Of a DNA stretch of 64,000 nucleotides, positions 17,259-24,615 are shown piece after piece. The DNA comes from Hoeflea_A sp965228435 (GTDB taxonomy: Bacteria > Pseudomonadota > Alphaproteobacteria > Rhizobiales > Rhizobiaceae), in the NCBI GenBank assembly GCA_965228435.1, contig OZ245818.1, positions 1-64,000 on the forward strand, read 5' to 3'. Made by a program: the position numbers and the translations under genes. Under the pieces are notes generated by a model. It made no database searches. It worked only from the letters and a program-made list of their open reading frames with translations, and had not been told where the DNA came from. How positions within the stretch are numbered: the stretch's first letter is position 1; every line of letters begins with the position of its first letter.

Positions 17259-17309
17259 TTGCGATATCAATAATTGCGATGTTAATCATTTATTGCTTGC
17301 GATGTCAAC
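17259..17309. promoter_or_regulatory. Candidate HpaR operator: three direct repeats TTGCGATRTYAAY
   Basis: Three near-identical 13-base repeats lie between hpaF and hpaR at 17259-17271, 17274-17286 and 17297-17309. They read TTGCGATATCAAT, TTGCGATGTTAAT and TTGCGATGTCAAC. Two of them overlap the -35 and -10 elements of the predicted hpaF promoter and the third is just downstream. This is where a MarR-type repressor would be expected to bind. Confidence 0.6.
17279..17308 (-). promoter_or_regulatory. Predicted sigma70 promoter of the hpaFED operon
   Basis: On the minus strand a perfect TTGACA (17303-17308) is followed after 18 bases by TAACAT (17279-17284). It lies 31 bases or more upstream of the hpaF ATG at 17248 and is interleaved with the TTGCGAT repeats. 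Confidence 0.5.
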
Positions 17310-17351
17310 TAATATGTGGTGCAAAAAAGAGAAGCGTTGAACGGGGCAACC

Positions 17352-17804
17352 ATGACATCATCCGGACATCGCGGCGCAAAAGCCGGACTGCGATCGACCA
17401 GTCGTTCGCTGCCTTTCGCCCTGATCCGGGCGCGGGAAAAGGTGATGGCGCCGATCCGCGAAATGCTCGCCGATTCCGGCATTACCGAACAACAGTGGCG
17501 GATCTTGCGGGTGCTCTCCGAATTCGGGCCCCAGGACGGCACACAGCTGTCGGAACGCACCAGCCTGCTGCCTTCCAGCCAGACACGCATCGTCCAGTCA
17601 ATGCTGGAACGCGGTTACGTGACCCGCACGGCGGACAACAATGATCGCCGTCGCCATACAGTGGCGATCACACCTGCCGGCCAGACAATCATCGACAACC
17701 ACCTCGACGAGGCAAAGGTCATCGCCGCGCGGTTTCAGGAGATCCTTGGCAAGGATGATCTTGAGCGACTGTTGGTGATCCTGGCGAAGCTCGACGAGTT
17801 GTGA
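17352..17804 (+). CDS. hpaR: Homoprotocatechuate operon regulator HpaR (MarR family)
   Basis: The 150-residue MarR-type protein matches HpaR. It has SRSLPFALIRAREKVMAPIR, the winged helix ITEQQWRILRVLSEFG at about residues 41-56, and the recognition part SSQTRIVQSMLERGYVTR followed by the wing NNDRRRHTVAITP. In E. coli HpaR represses the meta-pathway genes and is released by hydroxyphenylacetates. It diverges from hpaF with a candidate repeat operator in between. The start is taken as ATG 17352 with GGGGC upstream; a GTG at 17316 would add 12 residues. Confidence 0.9.
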   Translation: MTSSGHRGAKAGLRSTSRSLPFALIRAREKVMAPIREMLADSGITEQQWRILRVLSEFGPQDGTQLSERTSLLPSSQTRIVQSMLERGYVTRTADNNDRRRHTVAITPAGQTIIDNHLDEAKVIAARFQEILGKDDLERLLVILAKLDEL

Positions 17805-17833
17805 TGCGGTGGCTGAGCTGCTGATCGTCAGCT

Positions 17834-18931
17834 TCATTGCCGCCGAAGCACAACGGTCAGATACCAGTTTTGGCCGGGATATTGTCCCGGTTTCGCCCGG
17901 TAAAGATCGTCAAGGCGACGATAGAACTCGTCAGCCAACTGATCCGTATCCCGGTCCTCGGAGGCGCAAGGTTCGAACAACTGCGTGCGCAGTGTGGAAT
18001 CGCCGAAACCTCGAATGTACCGGACATAGAGATCAGCATATTCAACCGGGTTTTCGACGAAATCGGCAAACACATCCGTCGGATTGTGCGGCGCCGGCAC
18101 AACGGACAATTCCTCAATCTCGAAGGCCTTCGCCAGGTGAGGATCAGTTTCCAGAGGCTGTCTTGTCTCATGTTCGGTCAGGAACCAGACGCCAAAGACG
18201 AAACTGTCGAGGACGCTTTGCTGAAGCATGCCATCCTCCACCATCGCCTGAGCTATGGTTTGGATGGCGCGATAGACCCCGTGGCCGGAGGCGGCAATAC
18301 CGTTGAGCTCGTCGTCATCGGGAACCGCACCAAGAGTGGATACGAGGAGATAGCCGCCAGGGCGCACCTCCTTGGCGCGCATCTTCAGAAACAGCGCCCA
18401 GTCCTCCAGCGCCCGTGTCTCCAGCTGCGACCGTGCCTCACCCTCCAGGTCGGCGAACCATACGGAACCGGGAGCCTCCAAATGAACTGCATGTTGCAGC
18501 CATTGGCTCGCCATGAAGCAAGTGGCCCCATCGATTGAACCGTCCGGCGCCATCGCTTCATAGAAACTGCCGATTGCCGCCTCGGTTCGAACATCCGGGA
18601 TATCGCGATATCCGGTCGCTCCCTCGATCAATTCAAACAGGCTGTTCCAATCGTTGTGCGGTTGATCCGCATGGCGCACCGAGATCCGGATATCCGGAAA
18701 CAGCGCCCGATAGGCCTTCAGTGCCGGTGCCACGCCCTCGATGGCGCTTTGACCCGGGCCGCAGCCATAGTCGGCAAGCCGCAGTTCAGGCCGCACCGGA
18801 CCAAGCCGGCAGGCCAGATCGCTTATTCGTTCGGCATGATACCTGACGAGTTCCTGTTGCATGGCCGAGCCGCGGTTGTAGTCGGCCATGCCTTCGGTTG
18901 ATCGCTGGTCGTCCGGGTCGGCTGTCGCCAT
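17834..18931 (-). CDS. SABATH-like SAM-dependent carboxyl methyltransferase
   Basis: The 365-residue protein carries the pattern of the SABATH (Methyltransf_7) family known mainly from plants. The SAM motif is LADYGCGPGQSA (52-63). NDWNSLFE (93-100) equals plant NDFNxLF, and GSFYEAMAPDGSID (121-134) equals plant GSFYxRLFPxxSLH. SQWLQHA corresponds to the plant SLHWLSQVP segment. Its length equals the family norm of about 365. SABATH enzymes methylate carboxyl groups of small acids such as salicylate, benzoate and indole-3-acetate. The start at 18931 has a GGAGATGAG site upstream. It converges on hpaR, and a link to aromatic-acid metabolism is plausible but unproven. Confidence 0.75.
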   Translation of the reverse strand: MATADPDDQRSTEGMADYNRGSAMQQELVRYHAERISDLACRLGPVRPELRLADYGCGPGQSAIEGVAPALKAYRALFPDIRISVRHADQPHNDWNSLFELIEGATGYRDIPDVRTEAAIGSFYEAMAPDGSIDGATCFMASQWLQHAVHLEAPGSVWFADLEGEARSQLETRALEDWALFLKMRAKEVRPGGYLLVSTLGAVPDDDELNGIAASGHGVYRAIQTIAQAMVEDGMLQQSVLDSFVFGVWFLTEHETRQPLETDPHLAKAFEIEELSVVPAPHNPTDVFADFVENPVEYADLYVRYIRGFGDSTLRTQLFEPCASEDRDTDQLADEFYRRLDDLYRAKPGQYPGQNWYLTVVLRRQ

Positions 18932-19423
18932 GGTGAGCTCATCTCCGCTAGTCCGCGCACACACTATAGCATGTGCATGGAAGACCCCCGTCCGCGCGCT
19001 TTTTTTTTGCGCCTGCTTCAGCCAGCTGTCCGAGCCGATTTCCGCATCGCTCGAGCCGGCCGGTCATCTCGGCCATCTTCGTCGGTGCCCGCCGAGGGTC
19101 TGAACGCGATATCTGGCCAGGCGGTGATCAGAAAATCAACGCCGGTGGCGGATTTGCGGTAATTGGATCTGTAGTCGTAGGTCATATGGTAGCTTTCTTT
19201 CTTGTCGGGTCGTTCGATACCCCGAAATGACGCGCATCGCTGACTGACATCCGGGGCTTATCGCGAGATCTGCCGTCTTTGGCTTGACAGAGTGATTGCG
19301 CGATGCCGACGCCAGCCATTGCGGCGACCGATAGCCAGAACATTATGGCTTTAGTCAGGCGTCAGATTGGCGAACAGCATTCGCGATTTGAACCTAAAAT
19401 TGCTGCCGTTTATGGGGTGTTCT
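18932..19423. other. Intergenic region, about 490 bases, no confident gene
   Basis: This separates the SABATH-like gene from the GntR gene (both minus strand). It holds a run of nine T at about 19000-19009 flanked by short GCGC arms, a TTGACA at 19283-19288 without a good -10, and one short minus-strand frame listed separately. I see no RNA gene or repeat. Confidence 0.5.
19018..19185 (-). CDS. Possible small protein or gene remnant (55 residues)
   Basis: An ATG at 19185 opens a 55-codon frame beginning MTYDYRSNYRKSATGVDFLI. A weak A/G-rich site (AGAAAGAAAG) lies about seven bases upstream. The first half looks protein-like, while the second half is rich in Arg, Asp and Ala, as out-of-frame high-GC sequence tends to be. 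It may be a small gene, a remnant of a decayed gene, or chance. I do not recognise a family. Confidence 0.2.
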   Translation of the reverse strand: MTYDYRSNYRKSATGVDFLITAWPDIAFRPSAGTDEDGRDDRPARAMRKSARTAG

Positions 19424-20260
19424 TCAGTCGAGTGCGGCCACGTCGCTCGGTTCCCACATGCGCTCCTGGTTGTCAGCATCGACCCGGTCCAGCCTCATGT
19501 TGAGTTGGTAGACATCGGGCCGGTAAAGAACTTCGATATATTGCACTGTCGAGCCTTCCCGATCGTATACCGCGCGGCTGACTTTCAACAAAGGCGCGCC
19601 CTCCGGGACGCCCAACACCACCGATGTCAACGCGTCGGCGGAGACGGCCGTCACGGTTTGATCGGCCTGGGCCACGGTTTTCCCTGCCCGCTCGATCAGC
19701 TTGAGGATCGGCTGGTCGGTCAGGTCCTGTCGATCAAACGTGCGGCCGATATCCTGGGGCAGAAACGTCACGATGTGGGAAAACGGCCTGCCGTCCCTGG
19801 ATCGCCGGCGTTCTGCTCTTTGTACCGTCGATCCGGGCTCCACGCCCAAAGCTTCAGCAACGTTGGCCGGCGCCGGAAGGTAGTCAAAGGACAGCACTTC
19901 CACCGTGGTTGTCGCGCCGATGGCAATGAGGTTCTCCATCAAACCGGAGAAGTCCGCCGATACGCTCGATTGCTGCATCGAATAGCGAACGGTGGTCCCA
20001 CGCCCCCGCTCCCGCGTTACCAGACCCTCCCGCGCCAGCTCATCGAGAGCGCGCTTGGCGGTGATACGGGATATGCCGTGGATTGTTTCAAGCTTGCTTT
20101 CGCTGGGCAGCTTGTCGCCGAGAGCCAGACTGCCCGACAAGATACGCTGCCGGTAGAGCAGATAAAGCTGATGGTACAGCGGCGTCGGATTGCTGGCATC
20201 GAGCGCAGAAAGGTCCGGTTTCGTCGACGCCCCGTTGTCCGCCTTGCGATTGGCAGTCAT
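19424..20260 (-). CDS. GntR family transcriptional regulator with UTRA ligand domain
   Basis: The 278-residue protein has a GntR winged helix (about 25-92: NPTPLYHQLYLLYRQRI, GDKLPSESKLETIHGISRITAKRAL, REGLVTRERGRGT) and a C-terminal UTRA effector domain (about 110-260, ending YIEVLYRPDVYQLNMRLDRV). It belongs to the HutC/FarR subfamily. Its stop codon region lies well apart from other genes. Its start overlaps the stop of the HMG-CoA-lyase-like gene by four bases, so regulator and lyase are co-transcribed. It probably controls the divergent lyase / CoA-transferase promoter through the inverted repeat at 21236-21253 (inference). A second UTRA regulator with a similar C-terminus ends the window. 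Confidence 0.9.
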   Translation of the reverse strand: MTANRKADNGASTKPDLSALDASNPTPLYHQLYLLYRQRILSGSLALGDKLPSESKLETIHGISRITAKRALDELAREGLVTRERGRGTTVRYSMQQSSVSADFSGLMENLIAIGATTTVEVLSFDYLPAPANVAEALGVEPGSTVQRAERRRSRDGRPFSHIVTFLPQDIGRTFDRQDLTDQPILKLIERAGKTVAQADQTVTAVSADALTSVVLGVPEGAPLLKVSRAVYDREGSTVQYIEVLYRPDVYQLNMRLDRVDADNQERMWEPSDVAALD

Positions 20261-21204
20261 CGCGGCATCAGGGCTGTGTCCGTTTCACGCCAGCCAATCG
20301 GCAAGCCAGCATCCGGCACGAACCCGTAGACTGGTTCTTCCGGCAATCCCTGGTGGAGGATATCCCGCACTGCCAACAGGCGATCAAGGTCGATCCCGGT
20401 GCGAAGCCCCATCGCTTCCAGCATGAAAACGAGGTCTTCGGTAACGATGTTGCCGCTGGCGCCGGGCGCAAACGGACACCCACCAAGACCGCCGAGTGAG
20501 GAATCGAGCGTGGTGATGCCCTCCTCGAGTGCTGCCGCGGCGTTCGCCAGGCCGAGCCCTCGGGTATTGTGCAGATGCACGCCAGTCAGCTTGTCGGCAC
20601 CGACAGCCGTGTGCACGGCACGAATGCGGTCGCGGATCATATTTGGATTGGCATAGCCGGTCGTATCGGAAAGGCCGACCTCCTCCGCCCCGGCGGCCAG
20701 CAGTTTTTCGGCGAGATCCACCACCACCGCCAACGGTACGTGGCCTTCCATGGTGCAACCGAAGGCAGTCGCAATGCCCGCCTCGAAATACGGACGGTCC
20801 GGCGCGGCAACCTCATCAACCAATTCGCGGATCGCCCGCACCTCATCGAGCATTTGCGCGTGCGTACGGCGGACATTGTTGAGCGAATGGGTCTCGCTTG
20901 CCGAGACGGGAATGGAGATCTTGTGCGCGCCGGCGGCAATGGCCGCCCTCGCACCGTAGGCGTTGGGAACCAGCACGGCGATGTTCAGCCCCGGGATGGA
21001 CCGCGCGAACTTGACCAGCTCAGCAGTGTCCGCCATCTGCGGCAGCAACTTGTAGTTCACGAAGGAGCCGACTTCGATTTCCCGGACACCAGCCGCTGCT
21101 TCCGCCTCAATCCAGCGTTTTTTCGTTTCGAGATCCAGGACCCGGTCAATGCTCTGCAAGCCGTCGCGCGGTCCGACCTCGCTGACGAGGACGTCGATAT
21201 CCAT
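20257..21204 (-). CDS. Hydroxymethylglutaryl-CoA lyase family protein (C-C cleaving 3-hydroxyacyl-CoA lyase)
   Basis: The 315-residue TIM-barrel enzyme keeps the HMG-CoA lyase active site: R13 and D14 (GPRDGLQ), metal ligands H210 and H212 (GVHLHNTRG), and the loop Cys C243 in GGCPFAPGASGN. HMG-CoA lyase gives acetyl-CoA plus acetoacetate, but relatives cleave other 3-hydroxy-3-methylacyl-CoA esters such as citramalyl-CoA. The start at 21204 has AAAGAGG upstream; an open extension to 21447 crosses the divergent promoter and is not coding. Its divergence from CoA-transferase and hydratase genes suggests it splits the CoA ester they make (inference). Confidence 0.85.
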   Translation of the reverse strand: MDIDVLVSEVGPRDGLQSIDRVLDLETKKRWIEAEAAAGVREIEVGSFVNYKLLPQMADTAELVKFARSIPGLNIAVLVPNAYGARAAIAAGAHKISIPVSASETHSLNNVRRTHAQMLDEVRAIRELVDEVAAPDRPYFEAGIATAFGCTMEGHVPLAVVVDLAEKLLAAGAEEVGLSDTTGYANPNMIRDRIRAVHTAVGADKLTGVHLHNTRGLGLANAAAALEEGITTLDSSLGGLGGCPFAPGASGNIVTEDLVFMLEAMGLRTGIDLDRLLAVRDILHQGLPEEPVYGFVPDAGLPIGWRETDTALMPR

Positions 21205-21234
21205 AATGCCTCTTTGTGCTTTGCAAATGTGGTA

Positions 21235-21263
21235 TTGATATATTGTTATATCATTTCTATAGT
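21235..21263 (+). promoter_or_regulatory. Predicted sigma70 promoter of the CoA-transferase/hydratase/hydantoinase operon
   Basis: TTGATA (21235-21240) and TATAGT (21258-21263) are separated by exactly 17 bases on the plus strand, 82 bases upstream of the CoA-transferase start. The spacing and both hexamers fit a sigma70 promoter. Confidence 0.55.
21236..21253. promoter_or_regulatory. Perfect inverted repeat, candidate GntR-family operator
   Basis: TGATATA-TTGT-TATATCA is a perfect 7-base inverted repeat with a 4-base spacer. It lies between the -35 and -10 boxes of the plus-strand promoter and in the leader of the divergent lyase-gntR transcript. An operator for the adjacent UTRA regulator is the simplest reading. 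Confidence 0.6.
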
Positions 21264-21344
21264 CCTGCCAACCGCCAGTGTGCGCGTATTGTTGCAGACG
21301 GCTGAAAAGGGTTGAATGGACTCTCAGCCTGAGCAGGGTTACCG

Positions 21345-22523
21345 GTGACGTCGAAGATGCAGTTTTTGAATGGCATAAAAGTCGTTGAATTCTCCCACAT
21401 GGTGATGGGGCCGTCCGCCGGCCTGATCCTCGCCGATCTCGGGGCACACGTCATCAAGATCGAACCGATCGGCGGCGACAAGACGCGCCGCCTGCCCGGA
21501 TCGGGTGCCGGCTATTTCGCCATGTTCAACCGCAACAAGAACAGCATCTGCGTCGATCTCAAGAGCCCCGAGGGATCCGAGGTAATCCGCGACCTCTTGG
21601 GCGGTGCGGACGTGATGATCGAGAATTTCAGACCGGGTGCGCTGAACAAGCTCGGCCTGGACTACGAGTCCGTCAAGGCGATCAATCCTGGGATCATCTA
21701 TCAGTCTTCAAAGGGCTTCCTGAGTGGACCTTACGAAAATCGCACCGCACTCGACGAAGTCGCGCAAATGATGGGCGGACTTGCCTACATGACGGGTCCT
21801 GAAAACCGCCCGCTGCGCGCCGGATCCTCGGTAATCGACATCACCGGGGGCATGTTCGGGGTGATCGGCATTCTGGCGGCACTGGAACGCCGCCACCAGA
21901 GTGGCGAAGGCGCTCATGTAACATCAGCGCTCTATGAAACGACGGCTTTCCTGGTCGGCCAGCATATCGCGCAGCACGCAGTGACCGGAACCCCGGCGAA
22001 ACCAATGCCGTCGCGCGTCTCGGCCTGGGCCATCTATGACGTGTTCGACACCAGCGACGGTCAGGTCTTTGTCGGCGTGGTCAGTGACACGCAGTGGCGC
22101 ACGTTCTGCAGCGTATTCGGCTTTGACGACTGGGCCGCGGATCAGACCCTGGCGGCCAACCGCGACCGTGTCGAACGGCGGCCCGACATCCTGCCGTACC
22201 TGCGCGAGCACTTTGCAGGCATGAGTTCTGCGGCGCTTCAGGACAAGCTGGCCGAAGCCGGTCTGCCCTTTGCACCGATCATGCGGCCACAGGACCTGCC
22301 AGACGATGCCCATCTGGCCCACAACGGCTTCCACACGCTGACCCTGCCCGAAACAAAGAAAAAGGCACGGCTTCCCAAATTGCCGATTGAGATGGACGGG
22401 GAGCGCGGAGAGATCAGCCATGATCTGCCGGAAGCCGGTGAAGACAGCGATCGCATTCTTGCGGACCTGGGGTATCCTGATGAGAAGATTCAGCAGCTTC
22501 GGGCAATAGGAGCCGTGGCATGA
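21345..22523 (+). CDS. CaiB/BaiF family CoA-transferase (class III)
   Basis: The 392-residue protein is a class III CoA-transferase. It has VVEFSHMVMGPSAGLILADLGA at about 13-34 (only family-typical residues noted), IENFRPGALNKLGLDY at about 92-107, and the catalytic Asp D137 in TALDEVAQMMGG, which forms the aspartyl-CoA anhydride. It would move CoA between carboxylates such as succinyl-CoA and a dicarboxylate. Translation starts at GTG 21345 or ATG 21357. Its stop overlaps the next ATG by four bases. Downstream of a hydratase and with an HMG-CoA-lyase-like partner, it may activate a hydroxylated dicarboxylate (inference). Confidence 0.88.
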   Translation: MTSKMQFLNGIKVVEFSHMVMGPSAGLILADLGAHVIKIEPIGGDKTRRLPGSGAGYFAMFNRNKNSICVDLKSPEGSEVIRDLLGGADVMIENFRPGALNKLGLDYESVKAINPGIIYQSSKGFLSGPYENRTALDEVAQMMGGLAYMTGPENRPLRAGSSVIDITGGMFGVIGILAALERRHQSGEGAHVTSALYETTAFLVGQHIAQHAVTGTPAKPMPSRVSAWAIYDVFDTSDGQVFVGVVSDTQWRTFCSVFGFDDWAADQTLAANRDRVERRPDILPYLREHFAGMSSAALQDKLAEAGLPFAPIMRPQDLPDDAHLAHNGFHTLTLPETKKKARLPKLPIEMDGERGEISHDLPEAGEDSDRILADLGYPDEKIQQLRAIGAVA

Positions 22524-23962
22524 GCAAACGCTCCGGCAAGACGATCTTCGACAAGCTTCTGGCCGACCATCAGATACGGCGGTTCGATGACGGTTCGTCC
22601 CTGGTTCTGATCGACCGGATCATGCTGCACGAACGCACCGGGACGGTCGCCCTCAATCACCTTGTCGCCGAGGATCGGCCGATTGCAGCCCCGGAAACGG
22701 TGTTCTGCACCATCGATCATATCGTCGACACGTCTCCCGGTCGCGTCAACAAAACACGCATGCCGGGCGGTGAGGTGTTCATCGACGCGATGCGGAAACA
22801 GGCACGAGCCCTCGGCCTGCAACTGTTCGACGTCAACGATCCGCGCCAGGGCATCGTTCATGTGATTGCGCCTGAACTGGGGATCGCCCTGCCCGGCATC
22901 TCCATGGTTTGCCCCGACAGCCACACCTGCACATTGGGCGGCCTTGGAGCGTTCGCCTGGGGCATCGGCACCAGCGATTGCGAGCACGCACTCGCCAGCC
23001 GGACATTGCGGATCGGCCCCTATCAGCAGATGCGGGTGAACCTGACCGGAACGCCACCGGCCTGGTTGACGGCCAAGGACATTATCATCCACCTGATCGG
23101 TCGCTATTCAGCTTCCGGAGGCAAAGGATACATGGTCGAGTTCGCGGGTCCGGTGGTGGACCAAATGGAAGTCGAGGAGCGGCTGACTCTGTGCAACATG
23201 GCAGTCGAGTTCGGAGCGTTTACGGGGATCGTCGCCCCCGACGACAAGACCATCGCCTTTGTGACCGGCCGTCCCTACGCCCCGACCCTGGAGACACAGG
23301 AGCAGGCGGAAGCCCATTGGTTGTCGCTTCGCAGCGACACCAACAGCAAATTCGACAAGGAAATCACCCTGGACACGAGTCTGCTGAGCCCGATCGTGAC
23401 CTGGGGAACGAGCCCGGAACACGCGGTTCCCATCGACATGCCGGTGCCGTCCGCGGACAAGAAGGGGACCGCCGGCGAAACCCATTCCAGGGCACTTGCC
23501 TATATGGGGCTCCAACCCGGCATGCGCCTCACCGATCTGCCACTCAATGCCGCCTTCATCGGGTCCTGCACCAACAGCAGGCTTTCAGACCTGCGCCGCG
23601 CCGCGCGCATTCTAGAGGGTCGCAAGGTGGCCGAGGGGATCAAGGCCGTCTGTGTCCCCGGCTCCACTCAGGTGCGGCGCGCTGCGGAAGCAGAAGGCCT
23701 CGATCGCATATTCACCGATGCCGGCTTCGCCTGGGGTGAAGCGGGCTGCGCCATGTGCTTTTACGCCGGTGGCGAAAGCTTCGGAGAAGGCGCCAGGGTG
23801 ATCTCGTCGACCAACCGCAACTTCGAAGGACGTCAGGGCTCGGGCGTCCGAACGCACATCGCCAGCCCGGAAACGGTAGCGCTGTCGGCGATCAATGGAC
23901 GCATCAGCAACCCGGCAGACCTCTATCGGGCCGCGGCACAAGAGCCGCAGGAGGCGCCCTGA
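22520..23962 (+). CDS. leuC: Aconitase superfamily hydratase, large subunit (3-isopropylmalate dehydratase LeuC-like)
   Basis: The 480-residue protein keeps the [4Fe-4S] ligands C350 (GSCTNSR), C410 and C413 (GCAMCFYAG) and the active-site PDSHT (132-136). It is of LeuC type and needs the small subunit encoded next. In leucine synthesis LeuCD isomerises 2- to 3-isopropylmalate; close relatives hydrate maleate, citraconate or 2,3-dimethylmaleate. No other leucine gene is nearby, and the neighbours are catabolic, so a hydratase of an unsaturated dicarboxylate is more likely than leucine synthesis. The start overlaps the CoA-transferase stop (ATGA). Confidence 0.85.
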   Translation: MSKRSGKTIFDKLLADHQIRRFDDGSSLVLIDRIMLHERTGTVALNHLVAEDRPIAAPETVFCTIDHIVDTSPGRVNKTRMPGGEVFIDAMRKQARALGLQLFDVNDPRQGIVHVIAPELGIALPGISMVCPDSHTCTLGGLGAFAWGIGTSDCEHALASRTLRIGPYQQMRVNLTGTPPAWLTAKDIIIHLIGRYSASGGKGYMVEFAGPVVDQMEVEERLTLCNMAVEFGAFTGIVAPDDKTIAFVTGRPYAPTLETQEQAEAHWLSLRSDTNSKFDKEITLDTSLLSPIVTWGTSPEHAVPIDMPVPSADKKGTAGETHSRALAYMGLQPGMRLTDLPLNAAFIGSCTNSRLSDLRRAARILEGRKVAEGIKAVCVPGSTQVRRAAEAEGLDRIFTDAGFAWGEAGCAMCFYAGGESFGEGARVISSTNRNFEGRQGSGVRTHIASPETVALSAINGRISNPADLYRAAAQEPQEAP

Positions 23963-24615
23963 TGGAGAAGTTCACGAAACACGAGGGTGTTGCGGTCCCA
24001 TTGCTCATCGACAACGTCAACACCGATCAGATCATTCCGTCGCGAGAGATGAAGCGAGTTTCGAAAGAGGGGCTTGCGGATGGACTTTTCGCCAATATGC
24101 GCTACGCGGACGCGGCGCAGGGGGGCCGCGCCCCGAACCGGCGGTTCGTGCTCAACCATCCGAATTACATCAATGCGAGCATCCTTGTCTCGGGCGGCAA
24201 TTTCGGCTGCGGGTCATCGCGGGAACATGCCGTCTGGGCGCTTCACGAATACGGTTTTCGGGCAATCATCGCCGAGAGTTTCGGAACGATCTTTTTCGAA
24301 AACTGTATTGCCAACGGTGTGTTGCCGGTTGTTCTCGCGCGCGAGCACATTCAGACGATCACCGATGCGATGGAAGCCGCCTCTGAACCGCACAGCCTGA
24401 CCGTGGATCTGGAGGAGAAAGCCGTGGAGGCGCCCTCCGGCCGCTACACTTTCGAGCTGGAAGAGGCCAAACGCGAACTTCTGATCGCCGGATTGAAGCC
24501 GATTGACGTGGTCATGAAGCACGGCAAGGAAATCGACCGGTTCGTGACCAGGGATCACAAGCGTCGTCCCTGGGTCTACGACCACCCCGCCCTTGCTGCC
24601 AGAGGTCGCGCCTGA
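23962..24615 (+). CDS. leuD: Aconitase superfamily hydratase, small subunit (LeuD-like)
   Basis: The 217-residue swivelling-domain subunit has NVNTDQIIPSREMKRV at about 19-34 (substrate loop), the conserved GGNFGCGSSREHAVWAL at about 79-95, and FGTIFFENCIANGVLPV. The ATG at 23962 overlaps the large-subunit stop (TGATG), as is usual for paired subunits. An upstream extension lies inside the large-subunit gene and is rejected. The small subunit decides substrate specificity in this family. Its loop differs from the LeuD consensus (SREMKRVSKEGLADGLF in place of the usual KQFLKRIxRTGFGKGLF), which agrees with a non-leucine role. Confidence 0.85.
   Translation: MEKFTKHEGVAVPLLIDNVNTDQIIPSREMKRVSKEGLADGLFANMRYADAAQGGRAPNRRFVLNHPNYINASILVSGGNFGCGSSREHAVWALHEYGFRAIIAESFGTIFFENCIANGVLPVVLAREHIQTITDAMEAASEPHSLTVDLEEKAVEAPSGRYTFELEEAKRELLIAGLKPIDVVMKHGKEIDRFVTRDHKRRPWVYDHPALAARGRA

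Noticed and set aside
18990..19012. Rho-independent terminator at the run of nine T
   Set aside because: The flanking GCGC arms are only four bases and the T-run lies in the loop, not after a stem.
18965..19230. Small plus-strand frames in the intergenic region
   Set aside because: Several overlapping short frames are Arg/Pro/Ser-rich without ribosome sites, and none looks like a protein.
22520..24615. Leucine biosynthesis LeuCD
   Set aside because: No leuA or leuB is close, and the genes are locked by overlaps into a catabolic operon with CoA-transferase and hydantoinase. Activity on isopropylmalate remains possible but is not the simplest reading.
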